From assembly GCA_018985235.1 (NCBI GenBank), contig JADGIG010000175.1:1-14102 (forward strand): a stretch of 14,102 nucleotides of DNA, read 5' to 3'. This document shows, in pieces, positions 8,294 to 14,102 of this stretch (position 1 is the stretch's first letter; every line of letters starts with the position of its first letter). Position numbers and translations under genes: made by a program. The notes beneath the pieces are model-generated. The model made no database searches. It saw nothing but the letters and a program-made list of their open reading frames with translations, and had not been told where the DNA came from. Source of the DNA: Sanchytrium tribonematis (Eukaryota; Sanchytriomycota; Sanchytriomycetes; Sanchytriales; Sanchytriaceae).

Positions 8294-9360
8294 GATTCTT
8301 CTTACTAATATTCTCGGGCAATTTAAACAACCACAAGAAGCTTACTATAAATAAAGAACCAGTTAGCCCAATATATGTGAAATAATATGGACCAGCCTTT
8401 GGAATAAATCTATCATATTCGTTGTGTGCCAAATGTCTAATGATAATTAATTCCTTGTGCTCTACGTATGAGTAACCATATCTTTTGTAAGAGACTCGCA
8501 AAGTATAATACCCATATCTATCAGGCAACTTTACAACAGTCGAGTATTTCGAAGATGTCTGGGTATTCTCTTTGAATGGCACAGTTTTGCGAATATAGGG
8601 ATCCAACATGACAAATTCTACTTGTAGATCATTCACTTTAATAGGCTTTTTAGAATTGCTTAATTCAATATCTACTTGCTACATAAATAGGAATTACAAT
8701 AGTATCTTTGATTTTATATTCTTTCAATTGTCCACTCATTTTGTTATTGTTTTCGTCGACTTTAAAATGGCCCACTTTTATATCTAACATGTTTTTGTGT
8801 TTAAATACCCATTTTAGTAGGTCTTCAATCAATGGGTGACTTTCTTTGATCTCAAGTAGTTCTTTTGGCAAAATTGCAATTCTGGTATTATTTCTAGTTT
8901 GAAAAAGTCTAATGATTTCTAACTGAGAACCAACATATTTATCCACGCTATCTTCCACATAACCTGTAATCAATGGCCAGCTCAAAATATCATTTGTACC
9001 ATGAAAAACAGTGCCTTCGTAGGTAAATGCAGGTTTTTTATCCAAAATAGAATTGGCGCTTACATGGTAATTATCTTTGGAAACTTTAATTTTTGTTTTT
9101 CCTAGCTGAGATATTCCTAATTCCGTAATATACTGTTTAAGCACTTTATGAGATGTGTAAAATAATGCAATATTTTGAAATCTTGAATTATGCACCAATT
9201 CTTTTGCATCTTTTACAAGTGGGTCAACCACGATCAAGTCGAGATCTTGATCTAACCCATCATAGTAAGGCTCTATTTTTTCTATTTTATGGTACTTTTC
9301 AAAGATTTTCGGTGAATCTTTGACTAAAACTTGAACTGCAAAACAAATTGCAAACAGCAT
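8289..9360 (-). CDS. WBP1: Oligosaccharyltransferase subunit Wbp1/OST48, two exons
   Basis: This is an essential non-catalytic subunit of the ER oligosaccharyltransferase that transfers the dolichol-linked glycan to Asn in nascent proteins. Splicing 9360-8698 to 8678-8289 gives 350 residues. That is shorter than yeast Wbp1 (about 430) or human OST48 (456), with most of the loss near the N-terminus. Conserved blocks are LSWPLITG, QTRNNTRIAILP, LLKWVFKH and VNDLQVEFVMLDPYIRKT (human: DDIQLEFVRIDPFVRT). LPDRYGYYTLRVSYKRYGY and DRFIPKAGPYY follow. A transmembrane helix spans about residues 319-339. The protein ends in KKNQ, a canonical KKxx ER-retrieval signal like that of yeast Wbp1. The hydrophobic start MLFAICFAV may be a short signal peptide. 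The start ATG at 9360 has an in-frame stop upstream. Confidence 0.93.
8679..8697 (-). other. 19-nt spliceosomal intron in WBP1
   Basis: The minus-strand intron is gtaattcctatttatgtag, phase 0, between ATT (Ile) and CAA (Gln). Removal links KIKDTI to QVDIELS, rejoining the conserved beta-sheet segment that precedes the DLQVEFV block. Without splicing the frame runs into a stop a few codons later. Confidence 0.9.
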
Positions 9361-9417
9361 TCGTGGAGTAAAGTTTCAAAAATTTGAAAGAATACCAACT
9401 ATAATTGAAGATATGCT

Positions 9418-9831
9418 TTAATAACTATTTATTTGATCTATATCTAATGCAATTCGTATCATGGCCGAAACTTCTTGGCGTGACACGAACACGGATTCTA
9501 ATTGTTCGACCATTTCTAAATGCAGGTTTTTAATGTCTATGCAATTACTTTGGGCCACATTATTAACATACCGCTTAGGTATTGGTATGCTCCTGAAGTC
9601 TTGCAGAATCATAATTCCACCTAAAAACAAATCGCAAAGATGTCGAGTGGACTTGTTTTCTAATCGTTTAGCTAAACATAATGCGTAACAAATATCTGAA
9701 AGATTGAGTCTAAAACAATTTGAAAGCATTACTATTCTATCTTGTTCACCTTCGGGTACCATTAGCATATAACAAAGTGCTGGAACTATTTGTGATCCAT
9801 ATTTAGATTCTATCAATTTTGTAAGACACAT
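9418..9831 (-). CDS. Small cyclin-box-like protein
   Basis: The 137-residue product looks like a single minimal cyclin box of the Pho80/Pcl kind, which activates a cyclin-dependent kinase. The supporting pattern runs from about residue 33: RIVMLSNCFRLN, then LSDICYALCLAKRLENKS. STRHLCDLFLGGIMILQDF follows, corresponding to the hydrophobic helix 3 of the box (usually RLFLTALLLASKFLDD). A last helix pair, LHLEMVEQLESVFVSRQEV, corresponds to LN.LE..FL..L. The match is by pattern only and key kinase-contact residues cannot be confirmed. The protein is shorter than most fungal cyclins. The frame upstream of the ATG at 9831 meets a stop, while other frames stay open for about 150 bp, so a 5' part may have been lost or shifted. 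An ATTAAA signal overlaps its stop codon. It lies 57 bp upstream of WBP1 on the same strand. Confidence 0.5.
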   Translation of the reverse strand: MCLTKLIESKYGSQIVPALCYMLMVPEGEQDRIVMLSNCFRLNLSDICYALCLAKRLENKSTRHLCDLFLGGIMILQDFRSIPIPKRYVNNVAQSNCIDIKNLHLEMVEQLESVFVSRQEVSAMIRIALDIDQINSY

Positions 9832-9994
9832 ATCAATAGAGCGTGCCTTGCTATTTGTAGTGTGTATGATTCAGATCTAAGTGAGTAGATATCTCGTGAT
9901 GGAACTCTTAATTGGTTAGATAAATATCCATCTGTAAGTGGCGAATCACAATGGGCACAATGGAATTAAACCACTCCTTTTTTATATCTAACAT
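9813..9994 (-). other. Short shifted-frame open fragments upstream of the cyclin-like gene
   Basis: Two overlapping minus-strand frames stay open here. One starts with the ATG at 9994 and runs 28 codons to a TAA at 9908 (MLDIKKEWFNSIVPIVIRHL...). The other is open from 9965 to 9813 (50 codons, containing FHCAHCDSP and RDIYSLRSESYTLQIARHAL). Either could be the frameshifted 5' part of the cyclin-like gene or chance. No GTA...TAG intron of the local type links them to the downstream frame. I do not call a gene. Confidence 0.25.
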
Positions 9995-10525
9995 CCCTTG
10001 ACTAAGTATTCAAATTATCAAGTCATTTTATTGTTGGAACTACGCAAATTAAATGTACCGCTCCCTCTCGACCAAGTTGAAAATATGACATGAATCGCAA
10101 AAAGTAAATTTAATGTTTTTAAATTCATTTATTGATGTGCGTGAGATTAAAAGCAAAAACAATCTTGACACTGGCGATCAATTTGACCTGATTTGAATTT
10201 ATGCATTTGAGGTAGGTACATCGCTGCCTTATCTTATGTAATAGTAGAAAAACTCCGAACCCCATCCGATCTCTTCTTGAAATGTAGTCTAATTGTGTAA
10301 GAAAGAAAGAAAACTGAAATGAGAAATACAATTTGTACAGCTTGAACTCTATAAACATGGGAGTATCTGAGAATGACCAATATAGCCTCAGGTTTTTATT
10401 ATAAAATATTTAATGCGCTATGCCAAATTTCAGAGAGGAAATAATTTAGCCTAATTCACAACAATTTTAATAGCCCAGACTTGAAAAAAAGGGATCCTGA
10501 AACGTAGTGTTTTTGTGTACGGTAC
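9995..10525. other. AT-rich intergenic stretch, no gene seen
   Basis: About 530 bp between the last cellular gene and the transposon. Both strands have only short open frames with no recognisable protein. Homopolymer runs and scattered stops dominate. No tRNA, rRNA or snRNA gene is evident. It marks the shift from the compact gene block to repeat-rich DNA. Confidence 0.6.
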
Positions 10526-10770
10526 CAGTGTGACCACCCAATACGTATTGCAATACCCATACTTTTCGATTTCGAAAAATTAAGGTGTTGTAATTGCGAT
10601 TTTTTTGAAATAAGGTATTGGTATTGCATTTACTTTGAATTTAAGTATTGGTATTGCACCAAAAATCCAGTAATACCTACGCAATACGAAATAGTTTTTT
10701 GCAATACGAAAAATATTGCTTTGAAATAGTATTGAAAGTATTTTTGTGCAATACTTTAAGCAATACTTGT
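10526..10770 (+). repeat. Candidate hAT 5' terminus with CAATAC/GTATTG subterminal repeats
   Basis: CAGTGTGACCACCC (10526-10539) looks like a hAT terminal inverted repeat, since many hAT ends begin CAGTG or CAGGG. It is followed by 12 exact copies of CAATAC or its complement GTATTG. They start at 10539, 10545, 10551, 10615, 10621, 10645, 10651, 10682, 10702, 10729, 10749 and 10761. The first three abut (10539-10556), giving two overlapping perfect 12-bp palindromes. Subterminal hexamer clusters on both strands are the usual binding sites of hAT transposase BED fingers. The matching 3' inverted repeat is not present in the window. Confidence 0.6.
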
Positions 10771-10834
10771 AAAATAATGTCATTGATTCAAAACACGTGC
10801 TTTTTTAGAATTGTTTCCCAATTTACAAACAATC

Positions 10835-12187
10835 ATGAGAGGTCAAAAGACTAACGATACGCCGAAAAGAAGAGCCTCACAAGCTGCAGCAGCTAAAAAG
10901 AAGAAAGTTGCTGAGAAACCCAAAACAATTGATGAGCTAACGCCGTTTCATATTTATAAACTTGTATTTAGAACATGTGAAGAATATGAAGTTGGGGAAG
11001 GTGAGGAAGGCCTCGATATTTGTATAATGTGTGAACTGGACCTTGAAATGGAAGATCCGTATGACTTTCTTCCTAATAGCAGTGGATATTCTAATCCGGT
11101 AAAGCATTTTAAAATACACAAAAATTATCAAGAATTTTTGACACAGCAATATTCATTGCATTACCCCGGAGTTCAAATTTTAGAAGAAATGGTAAATGTT
11201 AGCAAAGCAATTAAAGTGAAAGAATTGGTATTGGGTATTGCAAGAGAGGTTGTAAAAAGTATTGTAGCAATGCTGCCACTCAAGTTTGGCTTAATACGGG
11301 ATGGTTGGTCACATCAAAACAACCATTTCATAGGTATTTATGTTAACTTTTTGAAGCAAGTGGACAACAAACCAGTTTTTCTAGGATTAGTAGAATTTGA
11401 AGATAAAGAAGCTTTTACTGCAGATGAGCATATTGCGGCTATTGAAAAAGTACTGAAAAGCTATAATAGGAATTGGAAGAATGTGCTTTTCATGACAACC
11501 GATAATCCTAATGTTAATCGTTCTATTGCAGATAAAATGAAACTAAACATGATTGCTTGAATGAGTTACAGGCTCAAACTTGCAGTAGATTTGGAACTAG
11601 CAGATGGAAATCATATAATTGGTATTGCCAAAGTATTGGAATTAATGAAACTGTTGAAAACTCCAAAAGGTGCTGAACTTTTGAAGAACTACACTAAAAG
11701 TGTTGCATTGGTGTATAATCAGACCAGGTGGGAGGGAAAATATCGAATGTGCAAGCGCTTCTTAGAATTTTATGACACAAGTTTTAAAGATAGCATGTCA
11801 GAATTGGAGACCAATACCGTATCTGAGATGGAATTGGATACCAATTCTTTTGATGGAATTTTAGAAATGCACTCTTTATTGAATGATAATTGCTCAGAAG
11901 ATGAGGATTATGAACCGCTTGAGGAAGAAATGGACTTGGATGAGAGTACAATTGGTACAAAAGTAAATGACATTTTGGAGGGAATGGTAATTGTAGACAT
12001 TATAAAGACGTATGAAGTATTGAAAGAATTTCGCATAGTATCGATGGAGCTTCAAGCCAATGATACGAAAATGTGCTACGCTTTATCCTTATTTCATCAT
12101 TTGTCTTGTCAATATCCGCATGCAATACCTTTAAAAACAGATTATCCAGAGATTAACTCACATTGTGTGCAAATATTTTTTGACACA
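10835..12187 (+). pseudogene. hAT-family transposase, interrupted and lacking its C-terminus
   Basis: The first ATG in frame is at 10835. A basic N-terminus (KRRASQAAAAKKKK) precedes a BED-like zinc finger with Cys codons at 11021 and 11030 and His codons at 11105 and 11117. The RNase H-like core shows LIRDGWS (Asp at 11300), GLVEFEDKEAFTADEHI and FMTTDNPNVNRSIADKM (Asp at 11501). An in-frame TGA at 11558-11560 breaks the frame where hAT proteins have a GC..HRLNLAV motif, and the same frame continues with SYRLKLAVDLELAD. TRWEGKYRMCKRFLEFYD is the hAT TRW block. The LQ...YP region ends near 12120. The C-terminal hATC dimerisation domain and third catalytic residue are missing, replaced in frame by Harbinger sequence. 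It is non-functional as it stands. Confidence 0.85.
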
Positions 12188-13057
12188 ATGTTATTGTATT
12201 TAATTGCTGCTTTCAAAATCATCAGAAATAAAAGAAAGTACAATTCAGACTGCTATGAAAATCATTTATTAACAATGAATGACGATGAATTTCAAGAGCA
12301 TATGCGAATCCCGCCTAGTGCGTTTAATTACAATTTGAATGCAATTCGTCAAGATCGGGTGATGAGAATTGACGCCAGAAAGGCCATATATATATTTTTA
12401 TGGCATATTGCTACTGGTGAAAATTATAGACCTATGGGACAGCGATTTGGATTTGCAAAAGGATCAATTTTTTTGATTGTATTAAGAATGGCAAAACTGA
12501 TTCAAATCTATTCTATGAAATCACAGTGACTGTAAATTTAGAGACATTACAACAACAAGAAAGTGCATTTCATGCAAGATATGGTGTTGAACAATGTAGT
12601 AGCTGCAATGGACGGCACATTAATTAAAATAAGAAAGCCAGTTAAATTTGGTGAGAGGTATTACAGAGGTTACAAAAAGGGTTATGGTATTAATACGTTA
12701 GCCATATGTGACTATGATAGTAAAATATGGTATATCAATGCTAGATATCCGTCTTCTGTAGATGACAGTAGTATATCTAAAAGTACTTCTTTGTGTCAAG
12801 CAATCAAAGACATCTGGATTGTGTTTAGTATCGATAGAATAATTTTGGTGGATAGTGCATTTGAAAGGGAGGAGTTTATTCTAAAAACAGGTGGAGACAT
12901 ATCCGGAAGTGCCAAAACGGTCGTAGAACAGACCTTCGTGCAATTTATATCAAAATTTAGATTGTTTGATAACACAATGGATACGGTTGTGAAGCATATT
13001 TCGTTGCTATTAACTGCCTCAGTTATCGTTTACAATATCAATAAAAATTTCTTATAA
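12188..13057 (+). pseudogene. PIF/Harbinger (DDE_4) transposase, frameshifted
   Basis: The Harbinger part probably begins at the ATG at 12188 (MLLYLIAAFKIIRNKRK). MNDDEFQEHMRIPPSAFNYNL and AIYIFLWHIATGENYRPMG follow, then GQRFGFAKGSIF, a helix-turn-helix-like region typical of the family. The frame stops at 12527-12529. A second frame carries the next conserved stretch (LETLQQQESAFHARYGVEQ, about 12520-12595), and the first frame resumes at VVAAMDGTLIKIRKP. Catalytic candidates are Asp 12611, Asp 12764 (SSVDDSS) and Glu 12926 (VVEQTF). The segment before the last motif looks shortened. At least two frameshifts plus a likely internal deletion make this a decayed copy. AATAAA overlaps its final TAA. 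Confidence 0.85.
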
Positions 13058-13061
13058 TAAA
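13056..13061 (+). promoter_or_regulatory. AATAAA overlapping the Harbinger transposase stop
   Basis: TAA-TAAAA at the end of the transposase frame forms AATAAA starting inside the stop codon, the same arrangement as in the host genes GH15, DPS1 and WBP1. Confidence 0.4.
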
Positions 13062-13140
13062 ATTTCTATAATATCTTTGATATGCAGTTCCATTTTCATT
13101 AATTCTACCAAATATTTGCTAACACTAGATTATTTTGGTG

Positions 13141-13290
13141 CCTACGTGGCTGGCTTAGCTCAGACGGGAAGAAAAGGGGAAGGTCTTGGGCTCAAGTCTT
13201 CTCAATTGCGGGTCCATCATTATGGAAGAGGGATGTCGCCAGGTCTGATCCGCCAGGTCAATTCTCCGCTGATCACCGGAGTACAATGAA
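13141..13290 (+). repeat. GC-richer patch with weak tRNA-like A and B boxes; possible SINE remnant
   Basis: This stretch is visibly more GC-rich than everything around it and lies between the two convergent Harbinger frames. TAGCTCAGACGG (13156-13167) resembles a Pol III A box, and GGGCTCAAGTC (13188-13198) resembles a B box (GGGTTCGAGTC) with two mismatches. They are 11 nt closer together than in a normal tRNA and no cloverleaf can be folded by eye. Further on, CGCCAGGTC repeats at 13237 and 13251 (14-bp period), followed by the near-palindrome CCGCTGATCACCGG. A tRNA-derived SINE fragment is one reading; chance is possible. Confidence 0.3.
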
Positions 13291-13334
13291 GCAAATGCAG
13301 AGGCTCAAAGAGATGTTTCTTTGCTTATTAGTAT

Positions 13335-13919
13335 TTAATGACTATATTGATTTCTAATCATCCAACAAAAATTTAGCATTGGCTTTAATCTCTTCAATTT
13401 CCTGCTGTGTTTTGTTTTACCAATCACTAGTTTCATTGCCTCAATTTGAAGTTTCTTTTTATGAAGACTAGCTTGTACACTGGATTGGTCCACTGCTTGA
13501 GTTTTGCTTTTGACATATTCCGACATCGATTCTGCCATCAACATCGAAGCGGATAGTCTAGATTTTTTAGCTGGACCATTGCAATCATCGTTTTCATTGA
13601 GTTCTAATGCATCTGGATGTGGAGGTGGCAACATGACGGTTTCTTCACTTGAATGTTGCTTTACTAGTTTTAACATCATATTTTTTTCTCGTGTTATGGA
13701 TGATTCTGGCATATTCATCGTGTTGGTAAACGAATCATAATTTGCCAATGGTTTGATTGATGGATTTTTTGATGAAATCAAAACAGCTATTTTGTTTTCT
13801 CCAAAAATTACTGGTCTTTCTCCACCACCAGTATGTGTGTTGTCTACTCTGATCTGTGCTCTGTACAGTTTCTTTATTATTCTAGTATTGAAATTTAAAC
13901 ATGGGGAATAAGCATCCAA
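13335..13919 (-). pseudogene. Harbinger Myb/SANT-associated second protein, truncated and frameshifted
   Basis: PIF/Harbinger elements carry a second protein with a Myb/SANT-like DNA-binding domain that helps the transposase enter the nucleus and bind the ends. This fragment starts without a proper ATG (TTG at 13919). It shows RIIKKLYRAQIRVDNTHTGGGE, matching the end of the Myb/SANT-like domain. The tail is rich in S, P and K (LPPPHPDALELNENDD, PAKKSRLSASMLMAESM) and ends in a basic helical segment. Near 13408-13420 an A-rich run shifts the frame. In the other frame the helix continues as QQEIEEIKANAKFLLDD and stops at 13354-13356. The N-terminal Myb helices are absent. It is convergent with the transposase, as in some Harbinger families. 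Confidence 0.65.
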
Positions 13920-14102
13920 AAAGAGAAGAAATAGACTGAGTGCTTGAGAAAAACAACCAAGATAGTATCTTATGCAAGCAAATTTTCAACCCTATTTGGT
14001 AAGGAAACCACTAGCCGGGTTAAAATTCGCCATCACATTCGGACAGAAGTCATCAAACCTGTCAGAGCAGGAATTCCTAGACTAAGTCAAACCGAAATTG
14101 GC
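13920..14102. other. Unassigned right end
   Basis: A 183-bp tail with no recognised feature. One plus frame is open from about 13999 to the edge (GKETTSRVKIRHHIRTEVIK...), and another is open up to a stop near 14085. Neither resembles a family I know. It could be further transposon sequence or the start of a gene beyond the window. Confidence 0.4.

Larger units (their letters stand above)
10526..13919 (+). mobile_element. Composite hAT + PIF/Harbinger transposon remnant
   Basis: A hAT 5' end and transposase are followed, without a visible boundary, by a Harbinger transposase and its convergent Myb-type partner. The simplest reading is that a Harbinger element inserted into a hAT copy and both then decayed. 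The 3' hAT end, both Harbinger inverted repeats and the target-site duplications are not identifiable here. The right limit is set by the last recognisable Harbinger coding sequence and is approximate. Confidence 0.6.

Noticed and set aside
9813-9965. FHCAHC motif as a zinc-binding Mis18/Yippee-like protein
   Set aside because: Only one CxxC pair, no second pair, no start codon, and an in-frame stop directly upstream.
10255-10290. CCGAACCCCATCCGATCTC resembles an internal stretch of 5S rRNA
   Set aside because: Flanking bases do not match 5S helices or the internal control region, and spacing to other 5S-like bases is wrong.
10125-10358. Minus-strand 77-codon open frame
   Set aside because: Low-complexity F/L/K-rich translation, no family match, and within AT-rich intergenic DNA.
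11558-11560. TGA reassigned to Cys, since all eight host genes stop with TAA
   Set aside because: Conserved Cys positions in host genes use TGT/TGC, and the Harbinger frame has TGA, TAA and TAG stops; simple decay is sufficient.
12526-12541. GTGACTGTAAATTTAG as a 16-nt intron in the Harbinger transposase
   Set aside because: Removing it does not restore the conserved frame and leads to a new stop; frameshift decay explains the region better.
13077-13289. Plus-strand 70-codon open frame across the GC-rich patch
   Set aside because: It starts and ends in unrelated sequence, shows no domain, and its openness follows from the higher GC content.
10526-14102. Complete hAT or Harbinger element with terminal repeats
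   Set aside because: No reverse complement of the 5' candidate terminus and no matching target duplication occur in the window.

Overview
The window looks like nuclear DNA of a eukaryote with a very compact, AT-rich genome, most likely an early-diverging (possibly parasitic) fungus. A Rozella-type or other basal lineage would fit, but that is inference. Evidence for a fungus-like eukaryote: a RAD16-type nucleotide-excision-repair ATPase, a Wbp1 oligosaccharyltransferase subunit with a C-terminal KKxx ER signal, a cytosolic aspartyl-tRNA synthetase, a PP2A B''-type subunit, and spliceosomal GT-AG introns. No operon or Shine-Dalgarno pattern is seen.

Region 1 (1-9831) is a dense block of eight cellular genes: RAD16 C-terminus (+), PP2A B''-like (+), an LRR/F-box-like orphan (+), D-2-hydroxyglutarate dehydrogenase (-), a GH15 glycosidase (+), DPS1 (-), WBP1 (-) and a small cyclin-like protein (-). 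Neighbours are 18-64 bp apart, and one convergent pair overlaps by 4 bp. Three of these genes contain one intron each, and all three introns are exactly 19 nt (371-389, 7030-7048, 8679-8697), with a shared GTAAWTT...TAG form. All eight genes end in TAA, and in several an AATAAA/ATTAAA signal overlaps or immediately follows the stop codon.

Region 2 (about 9832-10525) has no gene I can support. It holds only short open fragments in shifted frames just upstream of the cyclin-like gene.

Region 3 (about 10526-13919) is a transposon graveyard. A hAT element begins with a candidate terminal sequence and 12 copies of CAATAC/GTATTG, followed by a BED-finger hAT transposase broken by one in-frame TGA. 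Its 3' part is replaced, in the same reading frame, by a PIF/Harbinger transposase that has two frameshifts. After a GC-richer patch with weak tRNA-like boxes comes a convergent fragment of a Harbinger Myb/SANT-associated protein, also frameshifted. The last ~180 bp are unassigned.

The cellular genes do not form an obvious pathway. They are housekeeping functions packed together: DNA repair, phosphatase regulation, mitochondrial 2-hydroxy-acid oxidation, sugar hydrolysis, tRNA charging and N-glycosylation. The most striking signals are the uniform 19-nt introns, the extreme compaction with stop-embedded polyadenylation signals, and the in-frame hAT/Harbinger junction. I found no clear new defence or mobile system.
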